This document shows, one piece after another, positions 37,801 through 51,640 of a stretch of DNA of 64,000 nt (positions are counted from its first letter, which is position 1; the number at the start of each line of letters is the position of its first letter). Source of the DNA: Phalacrocorax aristotelis (lineage: Eukaryota; Chordata; Aves; Suliformes; Phalacrocoracidae); the NCBI RefSeq assembly GCF_949628215.1, contig NC_134277.1:126777963-126841962 (forward strand), written 5' to 3'. A program made the translations under genes and the position numbers. Below the pieces are notes generated by a model, which was given only the letters and a program-made list of their open reading frames with translations, did no database searches and was not told the DNA's origin.

Positions 37801-37975
37801 TCATGGTGAGGTGACTGTGTTTATTGATCATTTGCACCTTAAACCTAAGTTTAAGATGATAACAAACATGGCTATTTGCACTAAATACTTTGGTGCTCAG
37901 CACCATGTAAATGTTGAAAATTATTTGCAATATGTCACTATATATATGTGTGTATGTATATACATTATGTGTTAC

Positions 37976-38056
37976 CTTGGATACAAGGCTTGCTCTGTAG
38001 GCAGCTAACTGCTTCAGATATTCCTTCTTGGCAGCTTCAGTTTTCTTTTTGTATAC
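37976..38056 (-). CDS. TOX: TOX coding exon: C-terminal helix of HMG box
   Basis: This short 81-base exon (27 codons, phase 0-0) has a tttttag acceptor and an AAG|gtaaca donor. It encodes [20 protein letters not shown] followed by RASLVSK, the third helix and end of the TOX HMG box (about residues 308-334). It joins in frame to the LGEEQKQ end of the upstream exon and the SYSEPVDVK start of the next one. It is flanked by introns of 12.5 kb upstream and 14.4 kb downstream. It is too short for a generic ORF screen and was found by translating the region between the recognised neighbours. The identity is secure because the translation is the expected continuation and both splice sites are canonical. 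Confidence 0.97.
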
Positions 38057-41000
38057 CTAAAAACAAAGAGTGTCACATTGGTAAATTAATCTGGTTTTGT
38101 TTTTATATATCGCCGGTGTGTCTCATGCATCTTCATAAAGTCTTTCTAAGTAAACAGCCTTTCCTCCTCATATTGCCTAAAGAGTGAAATAATAAACATT
38201 AAATATTTTAAAGAAAATATTGTTCCAACTGTGAAACACCCTTTAACTACCCAGCAGTACTGAAAAAACAATATCCCTCAGAGCATCTCAGGTTTAATTT
38301 CTCAAAGTGAAGTGCAAGGCGTACTTGCAAATGGGACCTTTAGGGACAGGGGAAGGCAGGCGTGGACCTCTCCACTGGCTTCCACTTGTGAGACTAGTTA
38401 AAACCCTCTGGGGAAGATGGGAATGTGCAGAAAGATATTTGAGCTAAACGAAGGAGGAGATGATGGCACCACACAGATCAGCCAAGAGGCTTTCTCTCTT
38501 CCCCGGGTAAACTGTTGGGGGCAGTCAAAGAAGCTTCATGTTGCTGCTAAGGATAATAAATCATGTTAGTCATTATTCCAGTCTTGACCCCATACTGGTC
38601 TAATTAAGTTCTCAGGAGCATGGATCTATTTCTGCACATTTCTCCCAACTCACCAAATTATTTTAAATACCACATGTCTACAATCTCATAATAGATTAAA
38701 GAGCTTGGAGAAACACTTCAGTTTTGCCCAAATTTCAAGATCAAAGATTATCCGGAGGGTTAGGCAGGACCTCGTTGCAGTACAGTAACACAATGTTACA
38801 AAAGCGAACATAGATATTTAGGGTTGAAAGTCTCCAGGAGGAGAACCAGTTTCTGACTCGTGGAGCCTAGCTAATGACTTGCTGTTAGCCATGTCAGTGA
38901 CAGGTTCGAGAACAAGTCAGCATTTCTTTTTGCAAATATTATCACGAGTTTCTCATCGCTTCACGGTTTTTTTTTTCCCTAAAAGGGTAGACTTAGGAGC
39001 CATGCAAGCATCTTGGCTTCATGTCACTGAGCAGAATTGACTCCTAGCCTTCCATGTTTCAGGGAAAAGCTTAAAAACCATCCAAACAGAAGGTTTAAAA
39101 ATAAGAGAGACAAATAAAGGGAGAGTAAATTTACTTTTTAAATTGCTGTTATATTTCACAGTTTTTAAGTCATATGCCCAGAGCAGAGATTAATTCATGG
39201 GCATTTGGGATTTACAGTATTACACTAAATGGGACTGCAGCTTTGAGTCTCTGCTGTCCACTTCTCCAGTCAAGTGCACAACCTTGGGCAGCTGGGGAAA
39301 GACACCATGAAGAAAGTATAGACAACCCACACTCCCCCTCCCAGACCACATTGCCTAGTTAACTGGGCTGTTGATTCAAAGGTAAAAGATGGGCAAAGAT
39401 ATTTATGACAATTTTGGGGTGTTCTCCTGAATTCCACAGGTGAAAAACACACATGGACATCTCCTCCCCAGAAGGATAAACTTTATGAAACTTAAAAATG
39501 ATCTCTTTTGATCTTCCAAAGCTCTAGTAAAACCAGCAGTCCCGTAATGGAGTGGACTTGGCATCAGAGAGCGCGCACAGAGAGGACAACACAGTTGCAG
39601 ACTACAAAGTGAGAGTGGTAGTGTCAGGCTTGGAGGATACAGCACAACACCATTTTTATAAAGAATGTGCCCGTGAAACATTTTTTTGTTTCACTGAGGC
39701 TTTGCTTTCAGAGGCAGAACAAACCTCAGATAAAGGCTGGCAAAACTCAGAGGCTGCCTAAAAGGATTAAAGATTTTGCTTCCCAGGGAAGCAAAAGATC
39801 ATAATGGAAACAGAGAAGTCTTAGGCTTCTAAAATTGTAAATACAAAGACAGAGAGGAAAAAAGATTGGTTTTAGCTGTGCAACTGTATCTGTACACCCT
39901 TGTAATTTCTCCAGATTAAGATAAATATATAGTGTTGGCTGACCTCCTATTGTTTTGCAAACAAACAAAAAAAAAAAAGGTAGCAATTTGCTTTTTAAGT
40001 TGTAATTGCTTGTGATTATTAGGGAAATGTACTGTTTGTTTTGAAAATGAATAAAAAATTAGTCAACAGCCTGTTCCTCGCTGCTAAAATGAATTTAGCT
40101 TGACCTACAGAACAAAGACAAAGTTATACTGCTTCGTATATTGCAGTGCCTCTGCATCATTCTGATAGCCAGTTTAAAAAACAGAGCTGAACAAAGAATT
40201 TTACACAGAATAATGATCTTCAAAAGATCATGTATCTACTGCTTCCACATTGGCCTTTATTTTGCATTACACAAATATAAAAAATATACACTCCTGCTGT
40301 GCTCTTACAGTCGCAGCATATTGAAAGAGTCCTCTGGGACCTGACTTTTCCCTCAAATAGTCATACTGCACAAGGTTAACTCAATAATATGAAGTTAACA
40401 ACAACTCTGTAAATCTCCAACTAAAACAACACTACTTCACAGGAGTGTCATCATAGAGCTGTTATTTAATTATTCCCTATCTATACATCTACCATGTTCA
40501 GTGTACACATTGTCTTGCCCTCTTTTCCTGGGTCTTCTGGTGAGCCAATAATACTCACATGAATGCCATGTCTTCCATGGTAATATAAACATTAACCATG
40601 TAGTAGAAGGGCACTATAGTGAAAAAGTTGTCAATGGATGGGGACAGGGTTTTGATGACCCCAGCCTGCTTTGATGATTTACATTGGCCAGAATGTTACC
40701 CACAGGCTGGCTTGTCTGGAGCGTGATCAGCTCCCCCCGCTTCATCCTTGCAAGGGCATTGGCATGTCCTCTGAGGACAACAGCTTGAGCTCTCACTGTC
40801 TGTATGCTGTTTTCCCTTTGAAGATGCCCACTCTTTAGGACAGCACACAAGTGGGTTGATCATCCTTATACTAGTTTTGGAAATCCTAATCAGTCCTGGC
40901 TTATACTAAAAATTAGGGTAAGTTCTGCCTGTCCGGGGAGTTGTTAATTTTCATGAGTAACAACAAGGTCTGGTTGTCAATATTTTTCTCTGAAGGCAAA

Positions 41001-44000
41001 TGAACGTGGTCCTGGTAGTGGGTACCAGTTCACTATCTTCTTGCTAGACCAAACTGGGGGCTTATGAAGGCAGGGCAAGTGGGGAGCGTCCCCAGCATTT
41101 GTAGCAGCACCTCAAACAGGTATAAGCAAGTCAGCTGCCCTTCCCAACCTCTTTTTTTTTTTTTGCAGCTGTGAGAATTTTTAGCCCTCAGACTTAAAGA
41201 ATTTTGTATTTTAGAAGTATAACAGAGTTGCAATCTTGCAGCGCTTTCGGGGAGGAAAAACTCTGTGTCGTCATTCAAGTGTACTCTAGAAAATGGCTGA
41301 AGCTCTTTTGAGTTTCACGCTTAAGACAGTGCCAAATTATGAAACACATCATTTCCAATAATATGTTTAACATTTTTGCTTTAACAAGAAGCAGGCTTCT
41401 GTCCTCTTTCTTATCTATAGTGTACAGTGACAATATTTAATTTTGTTTTTAACATCTCAGAAATCTCTTCTAAGGTCATTTTCCCCTCCTTCATCAAGCA
41501 AGCAACAATTATTAAATAAGTAACTTGACAGGAGCATATACTTATGGAATTAAGTCATTCCTAGCTTGCTTTAATTCAATTAACATGATAATTGAATGTC
41601 AACTGATTGTCATTCAGGCAGTAAAGGTCCATTCTGATTCAGCAGCAGATTTGTTTTCTTACACAATATTTTATTTTCTGTATTGTCTCAGTTGTGGAAA
41701 TCGAATGTTGGCAGAAAAAATATCATTTCTGTATATGCAGTGTGGGTCAGCTTAATTTATTCTTATTTTCTTCAGCTTGTTATAGAACCCCCCAAACACC
41801 AAGATTACATTCATTTGTCTGCAAATGGAAGCTGCTGGCATTATTTTCTTACTGTGCCTCATGAATGCAAATTTATACAGCACAATACACAGGTTCTTAG
41901 TTTACTATTTAATTACATTTCCAAAATGCACCCGGTACGGTAGCTTCAAGTTCCTTTACAATGTTTAGCAAAGCATGCAGCAATATAGAAGAAGATACTT
42001 TCCAGAACGGGTAAGTATGAAACTCTACCTTGTGCATAGAAGTACATCAGATAGTATTTGAATTAGGCCACTGGGGAGAATGAATGCCCTTGGCTCCCCC
42101 ATTGGTAACATAACCTGGTTAGCCTGGTGCCAGCCCCCAGGCCATTGCAGTGGCACCCTTTAGCTCAGGTTCCCTAGGCTGACCATACGTGTGGGCTACC
42201 AGTGCTGTAGCAGCTTACACTGAGGGCTGAATTCTTCTTATTAATAGTGATACACATCCTTAAACTGACTGCCCCAAAGTTTCATTTGGAGATAGAGGGG
42301 TTGTGGGTTACATGGTTAGCCACAAGCACTCACAAATACTAGATTTACCAAATTAAAACCACAGAAGAATATCTGCACTTCTGTTTTATGATGCCAACTT
42401 CTGGTCATGTTTTGCTTTATATATTTTAACTGCTGCTCAGTTCTTGTCTTCCTGGATCATAAATTCCTTGAGGCAGGCTTTGTGTCTCCTTTGCTATTCT
42501 GCACGTGAAACTCATCACTGATATATATATAACTGAAATATACCTGTAATGCCTTGAGCCAAGTATTTGTTCTGGTTAGTCATCTTTTCCCAATGAACTT
42601 CCTCTCAACTTGCTTGCAGAGGGTTATCAACACATCACAACACACTATGCAGCAGGACTCCTACCCTGTCCCATGTGGTTTGCACCCTTGTTCCCTTAGG
42701 GGAACAGACTTCCCTTCCCCCAGTCATCATCGTAAGAGCCATAACAGGCACTCAAACATCTGCAAACATGCCCACAGTTTTGAATATCAGGTGCTAGTAG
42801 AAGAAGGTACCAGTGACCACAGTCCCCTTTGATAGCAGAGGCTTGGAGACAGTGAGTTAAACTTAGAGGAAAAAGGGACTTTCAGAATTTGTGCCTCATG
42901 GTAGTCTGAAAAAGCTTTGTGTCTCCTAGCTCACAAAGCACGTTATGAAGAACCATGCTACTTCTCTGGCTTTACCTAAAAAGCTGGTACAAGGACGACA
43001 AAGAAGGGGAAGTTTTCAGTTTATCTTGTGGATGTCTCCTTAGAGCTGACACTTGCAAGCAAGTTATATTTGTCTTTTTAAAATGATGCAAAGGTGCCCA
43101 CTTTTGTTTTGATGGAAGTGTTCCATAAACCCCAAAACTAGTATATGCAAAAATAGCAAATCAAAAAGCAACATGACTGATTTTGTCTTTTTGGTCTCCA
43201 CAGTGTTAATACCCACGGGAGTGTCATTTTCACAGGCTACAGTTACAGAAATGGCATCTGATAAAATACAGTAGGCTGTAATCCTGAATTAAAATCCACA
43301 TTCAGATTGTCATTCCTGGCCCTACATACCTAGGTTTATAGAGAAAACTTGTATTTTTTCCAAGTGGGAGACATATCTCTAGTTTTAATCTTCTGATTTT
43401 GCAGCAAAGGCACCTAGAGCTGCACACACTCATCTAAAATGTGGAGAGAGATATTTCCACAGCAGTCAGAAAAAAAAATCCTCGGAATTGCTTAATGGAT
43501 ACTGAAATATGTTACCATTTGATTTTTAATCTAGGTACATACACCAACAGAAAGAGGCCCAGGGCTAGCTATATGGCTCAGCAGTCTCTGACTGTAGAGC
43601 ATGAAAAAGACACTGATGACATATTAGAGGCTATGGGGAAAGAATTCAGTCTTTCTGGCATGCAGGGGAAAGATCACAGGCCAAATCCAGCTCTAGCACA
43701 AACAGCGAGACTTGACAGAGATCACTGGAAATTGTAGCCATTTGCACCAGGCCTAAATTTGACCTTATAGGCTTGATGTTCACAGCTTGCAGGAACGGGA
43801 CGGTACATTTTATCAGAAGCATGTTGGATGAAAGTTGGGTACAAAACAAATGACATTAAACATATGATTTATGTGGTGATTATTTGCACTTGCTGGTATT
43901 CTTTTTTTTTTTTTTTTAAATAAGGTTGTGAGTCTGAATGGAGCATAATAATTGGTCCTAAAGCCAGTTTCGTACACAATTGATTGAAAGCCATGTTCCT

Positions 44001-47000
44001 ATTGAGCTTGAATGTATGGATAAAGGGTGGAGAAGAAGAATGAATAGAAAATTGAAATATTACTTATGCATGTTGCTGCAGCAGTACTTGGAATCCAGGG
44101 CCCTTTTGGCCCAGCTCCTTCCAAGTGCAACAAGAAGCGCAGTTAAAGTCAATGTTCATAACTCGGCAGCCATGTGTGGTATTTATCTAGAAGCTGTGTC
44201 TGTATTATGTAGCAAACGGATATTAGAAAGTCACCCCGGGCAGAGGGGTTTCTGATGTTCCTTGTGACTTCGGTGCTCCTGGGATGCTGCAGGAAGGCCA
44301 AGCTGCTAGGTGGGCTGGGCAGCAGATGATAGCCTGTATTACCCTGTACAGAGTAAGATGCTGCAGCCCCTATGGTGACCTACAGTAATTTTATTTTTCT
44401 GGTGGCAGAGGAGAAGGTTTCCCATCCGTGCACAGCACGGTCCTGCTCAGCCCAGCTCTGGATGGGAGAGAGAGGCATCAGCTGCCAGAAGTTCTGCAGC
44501 AAAAATCCATTGCAAACAGGGGGCCTGACACTGCCCCCTTCTGAAGTCAGTGGAAGGTAAGGGTTCAAGGTCTGGCCCTTTGGAAACCAGGGCAATAAAC
44601 CAATCCGAAGATATAAATTTATATATATATTTACATATATATACACAGACATGACTTTGCATCTGAGTTTATGCATGCCTATTCTTGGCCCATTGTGTTC
44701 CGGCTCATTAAGCCCAGCTGCTTGCAGGGGAAGGGAGAAGGAGCAGACACCAGGGTGAGGAGCCGTTGTTTTAAACTCTTGATGCACTCGCCTAGAGCTT
44801 CAAAGGGTAGAGATGCAATTTCAATACAGAAACTTGTCAAGAAAAACAGTGGATCTCCCAAGCAGGCCTAAGGTGCAACGCTGGTAAAAATGACTTTGCC
44901 GGTGCAAGTAGCTGGGAGGGGAGGTGTAAGGTTGCTGGCTGTTGTTCCTCTTCCTGAATCCATTTTGCTTGCAGTTAACTTTGGCAGTGTGCACACACAG
45001 ATGTGCCTTCGCTTTCTATTCTCATTTACAAAAATAAAACAAAGCTAAATTTAAACCTTGTGTAGTTGTTTATCTAATAAACTGAACGTACATTCCCATT
45101 GTCTTACATGTGTGTTAAAGTTACTCCTTGGAGATTGCTTCATTAGCATGGAGATAATAATAAAAAAGGTCCTTTTTAAAGGGAGAACAAGAGGTAGAAC
45201 AAATGTCTGCGTCAGTATATGAGCATATATAAAAAGTGAACAAATTGTAAATTTATGTGTTCAAAATGCTGCTGACTACCTTGACCTGACAGACTGCGTA
45301 TCCTCTGGAGCTATTTCAGCAGCCGCTCTGCAGTCTCCTGAACTGTCTGATGTCTTGACAGTGGGCACCCCACATGCGCGGCCATGCAACGGGAACGTGA
45401 TGGCTCTTCCACCCATGGAATGAGCTCATTTGTCACGTCAAGAGGTGGGACAGTGACACAGCATTGTGCCCCAGAAGGGAGGAGGAGCTAGGTAAGTGTC
45501 CCCAGAGGCCAGGCAGAGCCAAGGCCTCTTGAAATACTGGTTTTGAATCCATTTTGATCTGATTTGTGGTGTTTCATGTCACGAGAGATGCTTCGGAGAT
45601 AGGAAGTGTTGGCCAACATTACTTCTAAAACCCCTCCTGATCCCACTGGATAATGCGCTGTCATGTCTGTCACTTCCCCGTGATCAAAAGAGAAACTTAT
45701 AAAACACACTTTGTTATTTTTCATGCCCAAATCAGTCTGGGTTATTTGTAGTGACCAAAATAGAAAGCCTTGAAAGCTTGTGGTTTCTAGCAAAAATGGT
45801 AACAGTATCACAAATGTTGACACTAATGCACAAGGATTTCAATTTACTTAAGTATTGGTAACATACAATCCAAGTTCCATCAGATGTTAAAGAACTGCAG
45901 TTTTTATCTAGTGGGTCTTTGAGCACCAATGAGGAGTAAATGATTTGATTTTGTGAGCTCCAAGGATTTGTCAGCTGCCTCATAAGTATAATTCTGGCTT
46001 TTCATATTCCTGCTGCTTCTAATTTAGCAGGACAGGCTCATAATTGAAGCAAATTAACTATTTACACTTGCCACTTCTACCAGGGGAAGAGGACACATCA
46101 GCAGGAAAGAATGAGTGGGAAATTAAATTCTTCCCACTTGTGTCAGATCTGCCTTTATATAAACACATTAACAGTAATTTCATGAGGCGTCAAACATAGG
46201 AATAAATACTGAGGGATAAAATAATGAGGTGTTGCTATTGAGCTGAACTGTTGCAGCTAATATTACTTTGTATGAATTATGCAGCCTGAAAGAAGGCATA
46301 TGTTACAGCACTCAAGCAGTTGCTTTGCCGCCTTCTTCTGATGGTTAAGTTTTGGGTCCCCTAGGTGAATCCATCCTTCTTCCTGCTGCAAGCCCCGTGC
46401 AACATTTAAGTAAACACACAGAAACACATATACTCACATATGTACGTACGCACACTAAGCTGTTCATAGGAGGCCAAAATCATTCCTGCTAGAATTCCAG
46501 TTGTCACTGAAGTTACACCAGAGATTAATTTTGTTGAATGTTGAATAGACATTCAATTCCATTTTTAGAATAATAGCACATTTATTAAGGTCTTTGGCTG
46601 AAGTTTTAAAGTTACACTAATGTAAACAAGAACATTTTGTTTGTAATTTGCCACATCTATTACAGCTTTACTAGGACTCCAATTAGAAACTTAAGGTTCA
46701 TTTAGTACACACACATCTGGTACTGATTTAAAATTACTTTCCTTTTTCATCTAAGGACAGAAAATGACCTAAGTAGCCTTTTTACCCAGTTTGAACCAGT
46801 GTTCTGTCTGAAAGCCAGAGACTTGACCATTTAGCATGCTGAACCCTCTTTCCTGGGGGCTGTTTTTCAACCCTTTGCAGTAAAAGTGTGTGCAAAGGGC
46901 AAAGGTGAACATAAATAAGCTATAGAAACAGGATGCACAGAAGTATAATACTAACTAAGGAGAAAATAGTGTTTATGATAGTAAGAGAGGAACTAGAAAA

Positions 47001-50000
47001 GGCACTGAAAATATCCCTGTGCTATGCTACAGCACTGAGGAAAACGTACCCCAACGTACTCCTGCTACAGCTGCTTTCTGTTCACAAGTATATTAATCTG
47101 AACAGTTTTAGAAAACATTTGTAGTGAAAAACGAAGGAAAATGCCCAGTCCCTGCTTCTGATCATGTGTAACTATTGCACCCAATTCAGAATTCGAGAAG
47201 AAACAATGACAAAGTCCACCATGACCACTAAAGCCCCTTTAATTTCTAGACTCCTCTGTGTAGATAGGTTTGAGCAACCAAAACACAGACACACCAGTGT
47301 TGTTTGCAAATGGCCCTTATACGTTCAGAAATTAATGGGAACAGTTATAGCTTATGACCCCCAAAAAGCAAATGTCTTCATATGGTAAAATGAGAGTGGA
47401 AGTACACTGGTATCTGCTTTAACCTAATAAATTGCAATATTCTCATGGTAAGAGCATCAGAGTGTGATACATTTTAAGTATAACTTCCCCATAACTTCCG
47501 TGAGGCATCCACCGTTATCTTGTTCATAATAACGTTTCCTTTTTTGCCATTCAAATCCTACTTCTTCAAACAACACTTTCCTAGTTTCTTCTGTGTATGT
47601 AGTTCTTGCAAAACCCCTTTCAAGCTACAGTCTAATATGTCAGATTATAAAAATTTTTTTGCAAAGGCTTGGACATACATATGCTGCCCTTGAGTCACCA
47701 CTGCACTGAGTTTCAATACCTGTATTTATTCTGTGGTCAATCTTCAGGAATAAACAAGAAGAATTCTATCAGTTTCAGAAAAAGCTGGCTCAGGTCATAG
47801 GAACAAAGAAGATTTCATTTTGGCATGAAAACATGAAGTTATTCTTCTTTCTCAATAGCTGCATTATGTTCTACTTTCTGATTCATTTATATTTACTATT
47901 TAAATAGTAAAAGGAGTTCCAATTCAGGAAACACAATTTGGAAACATAATTCTATTTAAATTCCAGAATAAGCATTAACTTCCAAAACATAAAAGCCAGA
48001 AGCTTTATGATAATTGAATCCTTTTCAGCAAGTATAATTCATCAATAAAGTATTCCTCTAATGATGTTATTGTTTCTTTATTTAACTATTTTTGCATTTC
48101 TGAAGCTTCTTCAATGCCAAATTCCAAATGCTACATTAACCATTTGTATTTTTAGAGTCCAATTTTCCTGCTAGAGACATAGGTTTCATAACAGTTACCA
48201 ATGCTCTGGATCTGAAAAATTAGGCCTTTAAAATACAGACTATCTAGTCAGTTAAGATGTCTTGTAATCATTACTTTGTACTATTAGATCCCTAATGGAA
48301 TAAAGAATGAGTTTAAATTTATTCTAGAAAATAGGGTTGCTAATTTTTTTAAATAGGGACTATCTTTTATTCTTTTTGTACAGTGCTAGATTAGAAAGGG
48401 CCTGGGCCTGGAGTTTTAACAATGTGCTTAATAGATGATAATGAATAGGCAAAATGAGTCAAAGAACAACAGAGATATGCTAAACCAAACTCTTGGAATA
48501 ATTTGCTTAAAAATCTAGTTGCAGGCATTTTTTCAGGGATGTGTCATGTGGATTCCATAACACATCATTCTGCTGTGTTCCAACTTAAATTAAGGACAAC
48601 AGAGATAAGGAAAATAAAATTTGTTCTGCTGTTTCGGCGTAGGACTCATTCAGTTATTGCTTTCAAGCACAAATTGGAAATCCAAGGTAAAGCTGAAAAT
48701 TTTAGCTTTTTATGCACTTTTCTTAAACAGAATTCTGTGGAAAGACTTCAGTTTTCTGCTGGTACTACTAACATGACAAATTTAAAGGAAATGTGAATTT
48801 TATAGTCTTTTATCTCCATTATATGGTCTTTGACTGTTATTCAAGAAGTCAAATTTTCTGCTTTGTAAGCAGAGCAAATATTATGGAAGGAAAAACTGTA
48901 CCACTGCAACAGCCATAAATTAAGGGTCATTATGAAAAATGGAGGAGAAAACCAAGCACAAGATCTTGCTTCGTGTCACCACTAGAGAGTTGTCAGATTA
49001 ACTAGATTAACAAACTCTTGAGAAGTCTAGCTCTCTGCCTTTCACCACTTCAGGAAAATTTGGATCCACAATCTCACAGGCAAGCAAGATGGGTCCCAGA
49101 TACAGGTCTAACTACTTGGACCACTCCTGAGGTATGTGTTTGGGTGTGCAGATTTCAACACGGGGGAGTGATTCTGGGCAGGTACACAGGACAAGGAGGA
49201 ATTCATCAAAACCTCTTGCTTTTGAACTTAACTAAAAGCATAGCCAGTATTTTTCCTGAGTCAAAAGTGAACAGTCATCATCATGGTCCCCAAAAATAAT
49301 GTTCGACTATGAGAGAACTGCTGTACTGGGAAGGTCTAAATAACCTGTCAGATCAAGGACGTAACCTTGGCCTTTGCTGGACATATTCAAAAAGGCAGAA
49401 AGAAGAGATAACACAACACTAATTAGCAAAAAACCCTTCTTTTTTCCCAAATCCAAATAATTTTACCTACAAAAAAATTATAGCAATATTTTCCTTTCAA
49501 TTCTTAGCCTTATTAACTATAATTGTGTAATAATAATATGATTGGTATGAATGAACGAGATGCAGTTTTGTCCCAGTACTTTTCCACTCTCTGTGCTAAC
49601 ATCAACGCGCACCCAGGTGTCGTGCAGCCAATATAAGCCAGCGCATCCCTTCTCTCCATATCTGTTTCTTTCTTAAAGTTCCCATTTCTTTATCTACCCA
49701 ATCTATTCTGTTGGCAGATAGTAAAAATGCAACCACCAAAAACGGAAAAGCAATGGTATGCTACAGCAAGGATGAACGGTATTTGCCAACTGTCACCACC
49801 ATAAACTCACGAACATGGAGAGCTTCACCCAGAGTTGCCCACTTTTACACAGGATCTGACTGACTTGGAAGGATTTCTGCAAAGGTTCAGATCAAGCTCT
49901 GCTGACCTTGTTGCAGAACCAAAGCCCTTCCATGGAGGATGGAAGTAACTACAGGGTGTAATTTCCACAGCCTACATGCATGCTGTGCAAGAGGATACCC

Positions 50001-50513
50001 CAGAACATTGTCAATTTGCCAGGGTCCACCACAGCTCTCTTTGGGTCAACACAGCCGTAACTCCTTTCATAAAAGCCAGATGGGTTGGGAAGAGGTGTGA
50101 GCCCAGCTCCCTTCTGGCATTGTGAAGCAGGGGAACATCTGGAACTGGGAGCTCGGTTACGTGTCAGGTCCCACTGTACAGACATGATTTTTGGCAGCAA
50201 GGTCCTCCCACACCACACTGTCATAGACAGGGCAATGCTCTCATAAAATCTTAGGCCCACAATTTCAGCATAAAACAATCCTAAATAAAATCCTAAAGCT
50301 TGTGTCACACACTAAAACTGAAAAACTCTTAGTGGTTTCATACAGAAGAAACAAAATTATATTCTCCTTATCTTAGTCTCTTTAAATCATATTCCCGAGA
50401 TGGCACATATTCAAGTTTCATCCCAGCGAACAAAAGAAACTGCCTACAGTGCTTAGATGACCCTGATAACACTTTCCTGAAACAAAGCCTCTGAGACACA
50501 GCACAGTTTGTAC
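38057..50513 (-). other. TOX: TOX intron (12.5 kb)
   Basis: This intron interrupts the HMG box coding sequence. I find no recognisable transposable element in it. The visible low-complexity items are a T16 run at 43902-43917, a T tract ending in gcag at about 41152-41168, and a TATA-rich stretch near 44615-44645. The open frames here are short and overlap one another without any recognisable domain. Confidence 0.8.
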
Positions 50514-50744
50514 CTGTTTTTGTTCTTCTCCTAAGCCGTCCCACATTGAAGCTACAATTTTAGAAACTTCACCAAAAGTAGCATTGGGGTTTTGGCCCTT
50601 GATGGCTGCTTGAGTGTCTCGAAAGAATAATGCATAGGCAGACACAGGCTTCTGTGGCTCATTTGGGTCTTTCTTCTTCTTCTTTTTGGGAGTTTTGGGT
50701 TTCTTTCCCATATCTGAAGCAGGTCTCTTCTCTCCACCATTGAC
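50514..50744 (-). CDS. TOX: TOX coding exon: nuclear localisation signal and first part of HMG box
   Basis: This 231-base exon (77 codons, phase 0-0) has a ttacag acceptor and a CAG|gtacaa donor. The protein opens [15 protein letters not shown], then a lysine-rich stretch [10 protein letters not shown] that fits the TOX nuclear localisation signal. The HMG box begins at [20 protein letters not shown] and runs to the exon end at LGEEQKQ, about residues 256-307 of the full protein. TOX is a nuclear HMG-box protein. In mammals it is needed for CD4 T-lineage and innate lymphoid cell development and is linked to the T-cell exhaustion programme. The box binds DNA by structure rather than by strict sequence. 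The aromatic and Trp core residues of the fold are present (Tyr and Phe-Phe in helix 1, Met-Trp in helix 2). The box is near-invariant among TOX paralogues, so TOX rather than TOX2, TOX3 or TOX4 is chosen from the flanking exons. Confidence 0.97.
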
Positions 50745-51181
50745 CTGTAACACAAAATTAGAAAAGTACTATAAAAAAAGCCAATTTAATTCAGTCCATC
50801 CATCATTACAGCTTCTGTGATACAAACAGATTTTGGATTTTGCACACAAAAATGGAATTTTAGTTGCCATCTTTGCTAATCCAAATGCCACATGAACAAA
50901 ATGCATTATAGGTATTTCAGATTATGTAATTTTTTCCCTCAAAGTGCTTGATATTTTGCTTTTGTATAATTGTTATAATCTCATTTATAGCTAATCTGGT
51001 CATCTTTTCACTTTTTCTAAATTTTATTGATAATGGCTATAACATGCATATAATAAGTAAATTCAAAGTAAATTAGTTTCATTATATCCTCACCACCAGT
51101 TCAACCACATGAATTACCTGTGGACAGCAGGGACACTGTCATAGCTACCTTTCCCGTATTCTTACCCTTTCCCAGAACTTC

Positions 51182-51640
51182 ACAGAATCACAAGTTGGAA
51201 GGGACCTCAGGGATCATCTAGTCCAACCTTCCTAGGAAGAGCACAGTCTAAACAAGATGGCCCAGCACCCTGTCCAGACGACTCTTAAAGGTGTCCAATG
51301 TGGCCAAGTCAAACACTTCCCTGGGGAGATTATTCCAATGGTGACTGTCCTCACTGTGAAAAATCTTCCTTGTGTCCCATTGCAATCTCTCAAAGAGCAA
51401 CTTGTGTCCATTCCCCCTGGTCCTCTCCATGGGACTCCTTGTAAAAAGGGAGTCTCCATCTTCTTTGTAGCTACCCCTTAAGTGCTGGTACATGGTGATG
51501 AGATCCCCCCTGAGCCTCCTTTTCTCCAGGCTGAACAAACCCAGCTCTCCCAGCCTATCCTCGTACGGCAGGCTTCCCAGGCCTTTGATCATCTTGGTGG
51601 CCCTTCTCTGGACCCCTTCCAGAACTTGCCCAGACTAGTG
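51182..51640 (-). mobile_element. CR1 LINE 3' fragment
   Basis: The plus strand begins cacagaatcacaagttggaa and continues as the reverse complement of a CR1 3' region. The minus strand translates [20 protein letters not shown], then RTRGNGHKL and HHWNNLPREVFDLATLDTFK, the conserved tail of CR1 ORF2. It is in the same orientation as TOX and more diverged than the plus-strand copies. Its subfamily differs, with a shorter QHLRGSYKED linker in place of NYLKGGCSE. Confidence 0.9.

Larger units (their letters stand above)
23550..37975 (-). other. TOX: TOX intron (14.4 kb)
   Basis: The largest intron fully inside the window. It holds the longest CR1 copy (31683-33170, plus strand) and the GAGAA pentanucleotide array (34735-34891). 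Smaller items are an (AC)7 tract at 26569-26582, a 25-base tandem duplication at 29075-29124, a short (TCTA)n at about 30900-30912, and AT-rich TATA/CATA low-complexity sequence at about 33535-33685. An A/C-rich stretch lies at about 36545-36592. I see no coding exon other than the TOX exons that bound it. Confidence 0.85.

Noticed and set aside
50418-50753. Reading the HMG exon through to 50418
   Set aside because: The residues after LGEEQKQ lose all TOX similarity exactly at the gtacaa donor, and the true continuation is the exon at 37976-38056.
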